A DNA stretch of 64,000 nucleotides from CADEED01 sp035525785 (GTDB lineage: Bacteria > Pseudomonadota > Gammaproteobacteria > Steroidobacterales > Steroidobacteraceae): the NCBI GenBank assembly GCA_035525785.1, contig DATLDQ010000048.1:95447-159446 (forward strand). Direction: 5' to 3'. Shown one piece after another: positions 1-8,555 of this stretch (position 1 is its first letter; each line of letters opens with the position of its first letter). Below the pieces are notes generated by a model. It was not told where the DNA came from and did no database searches. It saw only the letters and a program-made list of their open reading frames with translations. A program made the translations under genes and the position numbers.

Positions 1-1
1 C

Positions 2-559
2 GAGGACAAGCTGTCGCAGGCCATCGGCCGCGGCGGCCAGAACATCCGCCTCGCGAGCCAGCTCACGGGCTGGGACCTCAACGTCATGACCGAGTCGGAC
101 GCCGAGGCCAAGAGCGAGACCGAGGCAAAGACGCTGGTCGAAGCGTTCATGAAGCAGCTGGACGTCGACGAGGACGTGGCCACCATCCTGGTGCAGGAAG
201 GCTTCTCGACGGTGGAGGAGGTCGCCTATCTGCCGCAGTCCGAGCTTGCGAGCATCGAGGAATTCGACGATGACATGGTCAAGGAGCTGCGCAACCGCGC
301 GCGTGACGTGCTGCTGACCCAGGCCATCGCCAGTGAGGAGACGCTCGAATCCGGCATGCCGGCCGACGACCTCCTGCTGCTCGAAGGCATGAAGCCCGAC
401 CTGGCCCTGGCACTGGCGCGGCGCGGTGTGCGCACGCGTGAGGACCTGGCCGACCAGGCGGTCGATGATCTGCTGGATATTGACGGGCTGACGGCCGACG
501 AGGCCGGCAAGCTCATCATGAAGGCGCGTGAAATCTGGTTCGAGGCCGGGCGCGCTTGA
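2..559 (+). CDS. nusA: Transcription factor NusA, C-terminal part (cut by window edge)
   Basis: The reading frame is open from the first bases and encodes the last 185 residues of NusA, which binds RNA polymerase and nascent RNA in pausing, termination and antitermination. The first residues contain the KH2 signature (IGRGGQNIRLASQL, then TGW). Two acidic helix-hairpin repeats follow (roughly residues 45-105 and 120-185 of the fragment), matching the C-terminal AR domains that contact the polymerase alpha subunit or RNA. The N-terminal domain, S1 and KH1 lie upstream of the window. It is followed after 9 nt by infB, the standard rimP-nusA-infB order. The internal ATG at 86 is not a real start. 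Confidence 0.95.
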   Translation, partial: EDKLSQAIGRGGQNIRLASQLTGWDLNVMTESDAEAKSETEAKTLVEAFMKQLDVDEDVATILVQEGFSTVEEVAYLPQSELASIEEFDDDMVKELRNRARDVLLTQAIASEETLESGMPADDLLLLEGMKPDLALALARRGVRTREDLADQAVDDLLDIDGLTADEAGKLIMKAREIWFEAGRA

Positions 560-568
560 GGAGAGTGA

Positions 569-3130
569 ATGTCTGACGTAACCGTAGCGCAATTTGCCGA
601 AGTCCTTAAGGTCCCCGTCGACCGGCTGCTGTTGCAGCTGGAATCCGCGGGCATCCAGGTCGCCGGCCCCCAGGCGTTGATCAGCGACGAGGCCAAACTC
701 GAGTTGCTCACGCATCTGCGCCGCTCGCATGGCGCGAGCGAGCCCACCAGCAAGACGCAAGTAGGCGCCGCCGCGCCGCGCAAGATCACGCTGGCCCGCA
801 AGACCCAGAGCGAGCTCAGGCAGGCGAGTACCCAGGGCCGTGCCCGCACGGTGAACGTCGAAGTCCGCCACAAGAAGACGTACATCAAGCGCGACGTCCT
901 CGAAGAGCAGAACAAGCAGCACCAGGACGAAGCGGACACCAAGCGCAAGGAAGTCGAGGCCGCCGAGGCCGCCGAACGCGACCGTCAGGAAGCCGTGCGC
1001 CGCGAAAGCGAGCGCATGGAGGCCGAGAACCGCCGCCGCATCGAAGACGAGGCCGCGAAGAAAAAGCAGGCCGAGGAATCCCGTCGCGTCCAGGAAGAGG
1101 CGCGCGTCAAACAGGAACAGGAAGCCCAGCGCCGGGCCGCGGCCGAAGCCGCAGCCGCGCATGTGCAACCGGTGCGCCCCGAGCGGCACGCACCGCAGAA
1201 GGCCGCGACCCCGGTGGTCGTCGACCCGTCCAAGGACACTCGCTACGGCCGCCAGGAGCTGCACGTGGCGAGCGGCGCGAGCGCGCGCAACAAGAAGAAG
1301 AAGCGCGTGCGTGAGCGCACGGGCACGGGCGGCGTGAGCGGTGAAACGAGGCACGCCTTCGAGATGCCGACCGCGCCGGTGAAGCGCGAGGTGACCATCG
1401 GCGAGACCATCACGCCGCAGGAAATCGCGCAGAAAATGGCCGTGAAGGCCACCGAAGTCATCAAGACCATGCTGAACATGGGCGTGATGGCCACGATCAA
1501 TCAGCCCATCGACCAGGACACCGCGATCCTGATCGTCGAAGAGATGGGACACACAGCCAAGGCACTCAAGGCCGACCAGGTCGAAGAGGATCTGCAGGGC
1601 GAGAGCGCACCGGAGACCGAAACGTCGCGTCCTCCGGTCGTCACCGTCATGGGCCACGTCGATCACGGCAAGACGTCGTTGCTCGACTACATCCGCAAGG
1701 CGAAAGTCGCCGCGGGTGAGGCCGGCGGCATCACGCAGCACATCGGCGCGTACCACGTGGAAACCGAGAAGGGCATGATCACCTTCCTCGACACGCCGGG
1801 CCACGCGGCCTTCACCGCCATGCGCGCGCGCGGTGCCAAGGCCACCGACGTGGTGGTTCTGGTGGTGGCGGCGGACGACGGCGTGATGCCCCAGACCATC
1901 GAAGCCATCCAGCATGCGAAGGCCGCGGGTGTTCCGATCGTTGTAGCGGTCAACAAGATCGACAAGGGCGATGCGGACCCGGATCGCGTGCGCACCGAAC
2001 TCTCGAAACATGAGGTCATCGCCGAGGAATGGGGCGGTAGCAACATGTTCGTGCAGGTGTCGGCCCGGACCGGCCAGGGTATCGATCAGTTGCTCGACGC
2101 CATCCTGCTGCAGGCCGAAGTGCTCGAGCTCACGGCCGCCGCCGATGGCCTCGCCACCGGGTTCGTCATCGAAGCTTCGATCGAAAAGGGTCGCGGCGCC
2201 GTCGCCACGGTCCTCGTCAAGAAAGGCACGCTGAAGCTCGGTGACCCCATCATCGCGGGCAACGAGTTCGGCCGCGTACGCGCCATGTTCGACGAGAACG
2301 GCAAGCCGGTAGATAGCGCGGCGCCCTCGATGCCCGTGCAGGTGCTCGGCTTGCAGGGCACGCCGAATGCCGGCGACGAAATCCTTGCGGTGGAAAACGA
2401 GCGCAAGGCTCGTGAAGTCGCGTTGTATCGCCAGGGCAAGTTCCGTGACGTCAAGCTCGCCAAGCAGGCTTCGAAGATGCAGGACGTGCTCGGCCAGCTC
2501 GAAGAACAGAAGATCGGCAGCATCGCCATCCTGCTGAAGACCGACGTGCAGGGCAGTGCCGAGGCATTGCGCGATGCGCTGAACAAGCTGTCCACCGACG
2601 AAGTCGCCGTCAAGATCATCGCCAGTGGCGTCGGCGGCATCACCATCTCCGATGTGCAGCTCGCCGCTGCCTCGCAGGCCCGCATCATCGGCTTCAATGT
2701 CCGCGCCGATGGCGCGGCGCGCGATGCGATGAAGGACGCCGGGCTCGAGCCGCAGTACTTCAGCATCATTTACGAAGCCATCGACTACGTGAAGCAGCTG
2801 ATGAGCGGCCTGCTCGCCCCGGAGATCAAGGAATCGATCGTCGGCACGGCGCAGGTGCGCGAGGTGTTCCGTTCGAGCAAGTTCGGCGTGGTCGCCGGCT
2901 GCCTGGTCACGGAAGGCTCGGTCAAGCGCAACAACCCGATCCGTGTTCTGCGCGACAGCGTGGTCATCTTCGAGGGCGCGCTGGAATCCCTGCGACGCTT
3001 CAAGGACGAGGCTGGCGAAGTGCGTGCCGGCACCGAGTGCGGCATCGGCGTGAAGAACTACCAGGACGTGCGCGTCGGCGATCAGATCGAGTGCTACTCC
3101 CGCGTCGAGGTCGCGCGCAGCATCCAGTAG
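569..3130 (+). CDS. infB: Translation initiation factor IF-2
   Basis: 853-residue GTPase that places initiator tRNA on the 30S subunit and promotes subunit joining. An IF2_N helical domain occupies about residues 1-50, followed by a long Glu/Arg/Ala-rich charged segment (about 80-250) and a second IF2_N-like domain (about 275-325). The GTPase domain has G1 GHVDHGKT from residue 362, DTPGH near 408 and NKID near 462; domains II-IV follow to the end. The ATG is preceded by GAGGAGAG at a good distance. It is co-directional with nusA and rbfA, so one transcript is likely. Length and motifs are normal for the long gammaproteobacterial form. Confidence 0.98.
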   Translation: MSDVTVAQFAEVLKVPVDRLLLQLESAGIQVAGPQALISDEAKLELLTHLRRSHGASEPTSKTQVGAAAPRKITLARKTQSELRQASTQGRARTVNVEVRHKKTYIKRDVLEEQNKQHQDEADTKRKEVEAAEAAERDRQEAVRRESERMEAENRRRIEDEAAKKKQAEESRRVQEEARVKQEQEAQRRAAAEAAAAHVQPVRPERHAPQKAATPVVVDPSKDTRYGRQELHVASGASARNKKKKRVRERTGTGGVSGETRHAFEMPTAPVKREVTIGETITPQEIAQKMAVKATEVIKTMLNMGVMATINQPIDQDTAILIVEEMGHTAKALKADQVEEDLQGESAPETETSRPPVVTVMGHVDHGKTSLLDYIRKAKVAAGEAGGITQHIGAYHVETEKGMITFLDTPGHAAFTAMRARGAKATDVVVLVVAADDGVMPQTIEAIQHAKAAGVPIVVAVNKIDKGDADPDRVRTELSKHEVIAEEWGGSNMFVQVSARTGQGIDQLLDAILLQAEVLELTAAADGLATGFVIEASIEKGRGAVATVLVKKGTLKLGDPIIAGNEFGRVRAMFDENGKPVDSAAPSMPVQVLGLQGTPNAGDEILAVENERKAREVALYRQGKFRDVKLAKQASKMQDVLGQLEEQKIGSIAILLKTDVQGSAEALRDALNKLSTDEVAVKIIASGVGGITISDVQLAAASQARIIGFNVRADGAARDAMKDAGLEPQYFSIIYEAIDYVKQLMSGLLAPEIKESIVGTAQVREVFRSSKFGVVAGCLVTEGSVKRNNPIRVLRDSVVIFEGALESLRRFKDEAGEVRAGTECGIGVKNYQDVRVGDQIECYSRVEVARSIQ

Positions 3131-3148
3131 CTGCGGCGGTAGTCAGAC

Positions 3149-3517
3149 ATGGCCGGTAAATCCCAGCGCCTTGCGCGCATAGAAGGCGAGATGCAGCGCG
3201 TCCTGTCCACGCTGGTGTCGCGCGAAGTGCGCGATCCGCGCGTGGGCAGCGTCACGTTCACGGCGGTGAGCGTGGCGCCGGACCTGTCCACCGCGCGCGT
3301 CTTCTTCATGCCTTTCGGTGACAAGCACCCGCCCGAAGAAGTGGGCGAGGGGCTGAGCCGCGCCGCCGGCTTCCTGCGCGGTGAGATCGGCCGCGCGCTC
3401 TCGCTGCGGCATGCGCCCAAGCTCGAGTTCGTGTACGACCAGCAGATCGAGAATGCCGACAAGCTCACGCGCCTCATCGACGGGGCGGTGAAGTCGGACC
3501 AGCGCAAGCCCGAATAG
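3149..3517 (+). CDS. rbfA: 30S ribosome-binding factor RbfA
   Basis: 122-residue single KH-like domain protein that helps late 30S maturation around the 5' end of 16S rRNA and is involved in cold adaptation. Recognisable family features are the N-terminal RxxRIxxxMQRxLSxLV-type helix, the conserved DPRVG segment near residue 28 and the strand VSVAPDLSTARVFF. It lies 18 nt after infB and 7 nt before truB, the usual arrangement. Length is typical (about 120-135 residues). Confidence 0.96.
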   Translation: MAGKSQRLARIEGEMQRVLSTLVSREVRDPRVGSVTFTAVSVAPDLSTARVFFMPFGDKHPPEEVGEGLSRAAGFLRGEIGRALSLRHAPKLEFVYDQQIENADKLTRLIDGAVKSDQRKPE

Positions 3518-3524
3518 CCCCTCC

Positions 3525-4418
3525 ATGCCGAACGGCATCCTCCTGCTCGACAAGCCGCAAGGGCTGACGTCGAACGGCGCGCTGCAGCGCGTGCGCAAGG
3601 CTTTCGGGGCAAAGAGCGCCGGCCATGTCGGGACTCTCGACCCCATGGCCACCGGCATGCTGCCCATCTGCCTCGACGAGGCCACCAAGGTCATCGCCGA
3701 GATCGAATCCGGCGCCAAGGCCTATGACTTCACCATCCAGCTCGGGGCGCGCACCGACACCGGCGACGCGGAAGGCGAGGTCGTCGAGACCCGACCCGTT
3801 TCCGTGCCCGATGCCGCGAGCCTCGAGGCCGTGCTCGCCCGTTTCCGGGGAGTGCAGCAGCAGGTGCCACCCATGTATTCGGCGCTCAAGCGCGACGGGC
3901 GGCCGTTGTACGAGCTGGCGCGCAAGGGCATCGAGGTGGACCGCCCGGCGCGCACCATCGAACTCCATCGCCTCGATCTGCGGGATCAGGGCGCCGACTT
4001 CCTGAGCCTGTCGTGCGAGTGCGCCAAGGGCACCTATATCCGCGTGCTGGGTGAGGACATCGCCAGGGCGCTGGGGACTGTCGGTCATCTGAGCCGGCTG
4101 CGTCGTACCTGGGTGGCGCCGTTCCGCGATATGCCCATGGTCTCGCTGGACGCGGCCCTGGAGGGTGCACGGAACGAACAGCGGAACCTCTTGCAGCCCG
4201 ACGCCGCCCTTCAGGGGTTGCCCGAGGCCGGGTTGACCGCGGAACAGGTGACGCTCGTGAGAAATGGCCAGACCGTACGCTCGGCAACGCGTCCGGCGAC
4301 CGAACCCGGGAGTCGGGTGCGCCTTTATGGCCCTAGAGGCGAGTTTCTGGGTCTGGCCGAGGCTTTGGCGGAAGGTCAGCTGCAGCCCCGAAGGCTTTTA
4401 CGAATCGACGCCACCTAA
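3525..4418 (+). CDS. truB: tRNA pseudouridine-55 synthase TruB
   Basis: 297-residue enzyme that makes pseudouridine 55 in the T-loop of tRNAs. The N-terminal LLLDKPQGLTSN motif and the catalytic GTLDP motif (the Asp is the nucleophile, about residue 45) are intact, as is the later GTYIRVLGEDIA segment. A C-terminal PUA-like domain covers roughly residues 235-297 (VRLYGPRGEFLGLA). It follows rbfA by 7 nt with only a weak ribosome binding site, suggesting translational coupling. Confidence 0.97.
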   Translation: MPNGILLLDKPQGLTSNGALQRVRKAFGAKSAGHVGTLDPMATGMLPICLDEATKVIAEIESGAKAYDFTIQLGARTDTGDAEGEVVETRPVSVPDAASLEAVLARFRGVQQQVPPMYSALKRDGRPLYELARKGIEVDRPARTIELHRLDLRDQGADFLSLSCECAKGTYIRVLGEDIARALGTVGHLSRLRRTWVAPFRDMPMVSLDAALEGARNEQRNLLQPDAALQGLPEAGLTAEQVTLVRNGQTVRSATRPATEPGSRVRLYGPRGEFLGLAEALAEGQLQPRRLLRIDAT

Positions 4419-4444
4419 ATCTATGCTTTGCGGAACCTTTTCGG

Positions 4445-4450
4445 TAGAAT
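4445..4450 (+). promoter_or_regulatory. Possible -10 element for rpsO
   Basis: TAGAAT lies 50 nt upstream of the rpsO start in the 82-nt gap after truB. No convincing -35 hexamer sits at 16-18 nt; a TTGCGG is too close (about 11 nt). rpsO having its own promoter is common in proteobacteria, but this is a sequence-match guess. Confidence 0.3.
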
Positions 4451-4500
4451 TCGCGCCCGCAAAATACGGCAGAAATTTTACGTCTTGAGGAATGAACCTG

Positions 4501-4770
4501 ATGTCTCTTGCCACTGAAAAGAAGTCCGGCGTCGTCGCGCAATTCCAGCGCGCCGCCAACGATACCGGCTCGCCGGAAGTCCAGATCGCGCTGCTCTCCG
4601 AGCGTATCAACGGCCTCGGCGACCACTTCGGCGCCCACAAGCGTGACCATGCGTCGCGTCGCGGTCTCGTCAAGCTCGTGAACCAGCGTCGCAAGCTCCT
4701 CGACTACCTCAAGGCGACCAAGCCTTCGAAGTACCAGGAAGTCGTCGAGCGGCTGGGTCTCCGCCGCTAA
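4501..4770 (+). CDS. rpsO: 30S ribosomal protein S15
   Basis: 89-residue primary 16S rRNA-binding protein of the 30S platform. The sequence shows the family core: DTGSPEVQIALLSERI, then helices ending in HKRDHASRRGLVKLVNQRRKLLDYL. The start was set at the second ATG because TTGAGGA at 4486-4491 is 9 nt upstream of it and abuts the first ATG (4492); this also restores the canonical 89-residue length. A terminator follows directly, then pnp, the usual rpsO-pnp pair. Confidence 0.97.
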   Translation: MSLATEKKSGVVAQFQRAANDTGSPEVQIALLSERINGLGDHFGAHKRDHASRRGLVKLVNQRRKLLDYLKATKPSKYQEVVERLGLRR

Positions 4771-4781
4771 GTCCGAATCCG

Positions 4782-4813
4782 AAGGCCGCGCACCAGCGCG
4801 GCCTTCTTCGTTT
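4782..4813 (+). terminator. Intrinsic terminator after rpsO
   Basis: A 9-bp stem (AAGGCCGCG / CGCGGCCTT) with a 6-nt loop is followed by CTTCGTTT. The U tract is broken, so partial read-through into pnp is likely, as in the classic rpsO-pnp arrangement. Confidence 0.75.
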
Positions 4814-4822
4814 CCTAGATCA

Positions 4823-4845
4823 CCAGTACTGGGGGCAGGTGCCCC
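4823..4845 (+). promoter_or_regulatory. Compact hairpins in the pnp leader
   Basis: CCAGTACTGG (palindrome, 4823-4832) runs into GGGGCA-GG-TGCCCC (4832-4845). The second hairpin ends 3 nt before the pnp Shine-Dalgarno (AAGGA, 4849-4853). In other bacteria the pnp leader forms hairpins cut by RNase III for autogenous control; a similar role here is an inference from position. Confidence 0.4.
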
Positions 4846-4860
4846 TTGAAGGATCGAAGC

Positions 4861-6951
4861 GTGAGCGCTTTAAAGAAATCATTTCAATTTGGTCAGCACA
4901 CCGTATCCATAGAGACCGGCGAAGTCGCCCGCCAGGCTTCGGCCTCGGTGGTGGTCTCCATGGGTGACACCGTCGTCCTCGTCACTGCCGTCGCCGCCAA
5001 GAAGGCCGTGCCGGGCAAGGACTTCTTCCCGCTGACGGTCAACTACATCGAGAAGACCTACGCCGCGGGCCGCATCCCCGGCGGCTTCTTCAAACGCGAA
5101 GGCCGTCCGACCGAAAAAGAAACGCTGAACTCGCGCCTCATCGATCGCCCGATCCGCCCGCTGTTCCCCGATGGCTTCTTCAATGAAGTGCAGGTCGTGG
5201 CGCAGGTGGTCTCCATGGACCCGGACATCGACGCCGACATCCCCGCGCTCATCGGCGCCTCCGCGGCCCTGTCGCTGGCGGGCGTGCCGTTCGCCGGCCC
5301 CATCGGCGCTACGCGCGTGGGCTTCAAGGACGGCAAGTACCTCCTGAACCCGACCCGCAAGGAACTCGCCGAGTCGCAGCTGCACCTCGTGGTTGCCGGC
5401 ACCGCGAAGTCGGTGCTCATGGTCGAATCCGAAGCTGCCGGTCTGTCCGAAGAACAGATGCTGGGCGCCGTGGTGTTCGGCCACGAGCAGATGCAGGTCG
5501 CCATCAAGACCATCAACGAGATGGTGGCCGCGGTCGGCAAGCCGAAGTGGGACTGGAAGCCGAGCGCCGCCAGCGCCGAGCTCGACGCCGCCGTTGCCGC
5601 CCAGGCGCAGAAGGCGCTGTCGGATGCCTACCTCATCACCGTGAAGCAGGATCGCTACGCCAAGGTCGGCGAGATCAAGGCCGCCGTGACGCTCGCGCTG
5701 TCAGGCGGCGATTCGCCGAAGTACACCGCCGACGACGTGGACACTGCGCTGTTCAAGCTCGAGAGCAACATCGTCCGCCAGCGCATCCTCAATGGTGAGC
5801 CGCGCATCGACGGCCGCGACGCCGTCACCGTGCGCCCGATCAACGTGAAGGTCGGCGTGCTGCCGCGTACCCACGGTTCCGCGCTGTTCACGCGCGGCGA
5901 AACGCAGGCTCTCGTGGTCACGACGCTCGGCACCGGCCGCGATGCGCAGATCATCGATGCGCTCGAAGGCGAGCGCCGCGAGCCGTTCATGTTCCACTAC
6001 AACTTCCCTCCGTTCTCGGTGGGCGAGACCGGCATGATGGGTTCGCCGAAGCGCCGCGAAATCGGCCACGGCAACCTGGCCCGCCGTGGTATCGCCGCGA
6101 TGATGCCGGACATGGAGAAATTCCCGTACGTCATTCGCATCGTCTCGGAAATCCTCGAGTCGAACGGTTCGTCGTCGATGGCCTCGGTGTGTGGCGCCTC
6201 GCTGTCGCTCATGGACGCGGGCGTGCCGATCAAGGCGCCGGTGGCCGGTGTCGCCATGGGCCTCGTGCTCGAAGGCGAACGCTTCAAGGTCATCACCGAC
6301 ATCCTCGGTGACGAAGATCACCTCGGCGACATGGACTTCAAGGTCGCAGGTTCCAAAGACGGCATCACCGCGCTGCAGATGGACATCAAGGTCGAGGGCA
6401 TCTCGCCCGAGATCATGAAGGTCGCGCTCGCGCAGGCGAAGACCGGCCGTCTGCACATCCTCGGCGAGATGAACAAGGTCATCTCTTCGAGCAAGGACAA
6501 GATGTCGGAGTGGGCGCCGTCGATCATCACGCTCAAGATCGACCCGGAGAAGATCCGCGACGTCATCGGCAAGGGTGGCGCGGTCATCCGCCAGATCACC
6601 GAAGAGACCGGCACCACGATCGACATCGAGAACGATGGCACGGTCAAGATCGCGAGCGTCTCGGGCGCCGCGGGCCGTGAAGCCCTGGCGCGCATCGAGT
6701 TGATCACGGCCGACGTGGAAGTCGGTCGAATCTACGAAGGCAAAGTCGTCCGCCTCATGGACTTCGGCGCGTTCGTCACCATCCTCCCGGGCCGCGACGG
6801 TCTCGTGCACATCTCGCAGATCAGCGAGGAGCGCGTCGAGAAGGTGTCGGACAAGCTCAAGGAAGGCGACAACGTGCGCGTGAAGGTGCTCGAAGTCGAC
6901 CGCCAGGGTCGCGTGCGCCTGTCGATGAGGGATGTTCCCGCCGCGAACTAG
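4861..6951 (+). CDS. pnp: Polyribonucleotide nucleotidyltransferase (PNPase)
   Basis: 696-residue 3'-5' phosphorolytic exoribonuclease of the RNA degradosome. Two RNase PH-like domains fill residues 1 to about 545, joined by an all-helical linker. The KH domain (IRDVIGKGGAVIRQI, about residues 565-580) and the S1 domain (GRIYEGKVVRLMDFGAFV, from about residue 621) close the protein. The GTG at 4861 is taken as start: AAGGA sits 7 nt upstream and the protein then begins with SALKKSFQFGQHTV, as in relatives. An in-frame TTG at 4846 would overlap that Shine-Dalgarno. Confidence 0.97.
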   Translation: MSALKKSFQFGQHTVSIETGEVARQASASVVVSMGDTVVLVTAVAAKKAVPGKDFFPLTVNYIEKTYAAGRIPGGFFKREGRPTEKETLNSRLIDRPIRPLFPDGFFNEVQVVAQVVSMDPDIDADIPALIGASAALSLAGVPFAGPIGATRVGFKDGKYLLNPTRKELAESQLHLVVAGTAKSVLMVESEAAGLSEEQMLGAVVFGHEQMQVAIKTINEMVAAVGKPKWDWKPSAASAELDAAVAAQAQKALSDAYLITVKQDRYAKVGEIKAAVTLALSGGDSPKYTADDVDTALFKLESNIVRQRILNGEPRIDGRDAVTVRPINVKVGVLPRTHGSALFTRGETQALVVTTLGTGRDAQIIDALEGERREPFMFHYNFPPFSVGETGMMGSPKRREIGHGNLARRGIAAMMPDMEKFPYVIRIVSEILESNGSSSMASVCGASLSLMDAGVPIKAPVAGVAMGLVLEGERFKVITDILGDEDHLGDMDFKVAGSKDGITALQMDIKVEGISPEIMKVALAQAKTGRLHILGEMNKVISSSKDKMSEWAPSIITLKIDPEKIRDVIGKGGAVIRQITEETGTTIDIENDGTVKIASVSGAAGREALARIELITADVEVGRIYEGKVVRLMDFGAFVTILPGRDGLVHISQISEERVEKVSDKLKEGDNVRVKVLEVDRQGRVRLSMRDVPAAN

Positions 6952-6981
6952 TTCGCCGGGCTCCCTGCCTCGATAAACGAA

Positions 6982-7008
6982 AACGCCGCCCGAAGGGGCG
7001 GCGTTTTT
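6982..7008 (+). terminator. Strong intrinsic terminator after pnp
   Basis: A perfect 10-bp stem (AACGCCGCCC / GGGCGGCGTT) with a GAAG loop is followed directly by TTT and CG. It closes the nusA-pnp operon. A near-copy of the same stem ends dksA at 12579-12601. Confidence 0.9.
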
Positions 7009-7158
7009 CGTTGTGGGGCACCGGCGCTGGAAGCTTTTCATTTTCTGGAGCCAATCCGTAGCAATCCCTGAGGACTGCAAACGCCCCCGCGCCTCGTAAT
7101 CGCCGTCGAAGGGAAACGAATGGATCGTTGCCCAACGGTGAACACGAGGAACAGGCTC

Positions 7159-7737
7159 ATGAAAATCAAAAGGTTGATATCCGCGTCTGTGGCGGCATTG
7201 GCGCTGGGGGTCGCATTGACGGGGCAGGCGCTGGGCGATCACGACCACGGCGACCCGCGGGGTCAGGAGAGACTGAAACCCCACACCGGCGACCTGGTAA
7301 ACGCGGTGCGAGATTCCACGCGACGCTTCCGTGACGTCAACCAGGCGAAGGCCGAGGGCTACCTGCTGATGTTCGGTTGCGTCAGTGGTCCGGACGACGG
7401 CGCCATGGGGTTGCACTACGTGAATCTGTCGCTGGTCGGCGATGGCGTGCTCGACCCGGCAAAACCCGAGATCATCATCTACGAGCCATTGCCGAATGGC
7501 GGTCGCAAGCTGATCGGTGCTGACTTCCTGGTGTTCTATGAGCACTGGCATGCGAGCAACACGGGCACTCCCCAGCTCGGCGGCCAGCTGATGCATCTCA
7601 TCGAGAGTCCGAACCGCTACGGGCTGCCGGCCTTCTACACGCTGCACGTCTGGGCGTGGAAGCCGAGCCCCACCGGTGCCTTCGTCAACTGGCATCAGGA
7701 CGTGTCCTGCGAATCGTTCAATGGGCAGGAGCCATAG
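7159..7737 (+). CDS. Secreted protein of unknown function
   Basis: 192 residues with a clear signal peptide: MKIKR, a hydrophobic core of about 16 residues, and a likely cut after QALG. The start is set at this Met because AGGA lies 8 nt upstream and longer in-frame starts would put charged residues ahead of the signal. The mature part has a short His/Asp run (DHDHGD), then GAMGLHYVN, an IIYEPLPNG segment and a C-terminal LHVWAWK...NWHQDVSC block. I recall similar uncharacterised proteins sharing the GAMGxHYVN and LHVWAWK blocks, but no function. It ends 2 nt before the MddA-like gene, so the two are probably co-transcribed. It could bind a ligand or metal in the periplasm. Confidence 0.8.
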   Translation: MKIKRLISASVAALALGVALTGQALGDHDHGDPRGQERLKPHTGDLVNAVRDSTRRFRDVNQAKAEGYLLMFGCVSGPDDGAMGLHYVNLSLVGDGVLDPAKPEIIIYEPLPNGGRKLIGADFLVFYEHWHASNTGTPQLGGQLMHLIESPNRYGLPAFYTLHVWAWKPSPTGAFVNWHQDVSCESFNGQEP

Positions 7738-7739
7738 TC

Positions 7740-8555
7740 ATGACGACTGCTGTCCACCGCGGTGGTGTCTTCGGCACGGGCGCCTTCCTGTTCAGCATCG
7801 CGTGCTACGGCGTATTCCTCGTGGTGTTCCTGTATCTGCTGGCGTTCCTGGCCAACCTGCAGGCAACGCCGCTGGGAGATGCGGCGCCTGTCCTCCGGGA
7901 GCTGGTGCCCCTCTCGGTCGATCTCGGGCGCGACAGGGGATCGCTGCCAGGCGCTCTCGCGGTGGACATCGGTCTGCTGCTGCTTTTCGGGCTGCAGCAT
8001 TCCGTCATGGCGAGACCCGCGTTCAAGCGGGCGTGGACCTACGTGGTACCGAAGGAACTCGAACGAAGTACATATGTGCTCCTGTCGAGCGTGGTACTTG
8101 CCGTGTTGCTGTGGCAGTGGCGGCCCATCCCGGCCCCGGTGCTATGGCATGCGAGCACGACCTGGGCTGCGGTTCTCGGCTGGTCGATCATGGGGCTCGG
8201 CGTCGCCGTGCTGCTGTGGGCGACGTTCCTCATCGATCATTTCGAACTGTTCGGGCTCAAGCAGGGTTGGTTCAGCCTGCGCGGCCGCGAGCTGCCGGGC
8301 CCGGCGTTCGTCACGCCCTATCTATACAAGCTGGTGCGGCATCCGCTGTACGCGGGCTGGCTGTTGATCTTCTGGGGTGCGCCCACCATGAGCGCCGGCC
8401 ACCTGGTGTTCTCCGCCGTGATGAGCGGTTACATCCTCGTGGCGTTGCGCTTCGAGGAGCGGGACCTGGTTCGGCACATCGGTGAACCGTATCGGCGCTA
8501 TCGGCAACAGGTGCCGGCCTTGCTGCCGAGACCGGGCAGGCGGTTCAGTGGTTAG
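7740..8555 (+). CDS. NnrU/isoprenylcysteine-type methyltransferase, MddA-like
   Basis: 271-residue integral membrane protein with about five hydrophobic segments (near 15-37, 75-90, 110-130, 150-170 and 220-245). The C-terminal half has the ICMT-like block LVRHPLYAGWLLIFWGAPTM and the end motif RFEERDLVRHIGEPYRRYRQQV. The layout (LQHSVMARPAFK, then TFLIDHFELFGLKQ) closely resembles methanethiol S-methyltransferase MddA, which uses SAM to make dimethyl sulfide; substrate cannot be proved from sequence. AGGAG lies about 9 nt before the ATG. Its 3' end overlaps the convergent regulator gene by 11 nt. Confidence 0.75.
   Translation: MTTAVHRGGVFGTGAFLFSIACYGVFLVVFLYLLAFLANLQATPLGDAAPVLRELVPLSVDLGRDRGSLPGALAVDIGLLLLFGLQHSVMARPAFKRAWTYVVPKELERSTYVLLSSVVLAVLLWQWRPIPAPVLWHASTTWAAVLGWSIMGLGVAVLLWATFLIDHFELFGLKQGWFSLRGRELPGPAFVTPYLYKLVRHPLYAGWLLIFWGAPTMSAGHLVFSAVMSGYILVALRFEERDLVRHIGEPYRRYRQQVPALLPRPGRRFSG

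Noticed and set aside
4846..4860. Upstream TTG as the pnp start
   Set aside because: It overlaps the Shine-Dalgarno of the GTG at 4861 and adds residues not found in PNPases.
5701..7695. 664-codon frame antisense to pnp and the secreted-protein gene
   Set aside because: It crosses a strong terminator and two real genes and is rich in His/Asp/Val shadow patterns typical of antisense to high-GC coding DNA.
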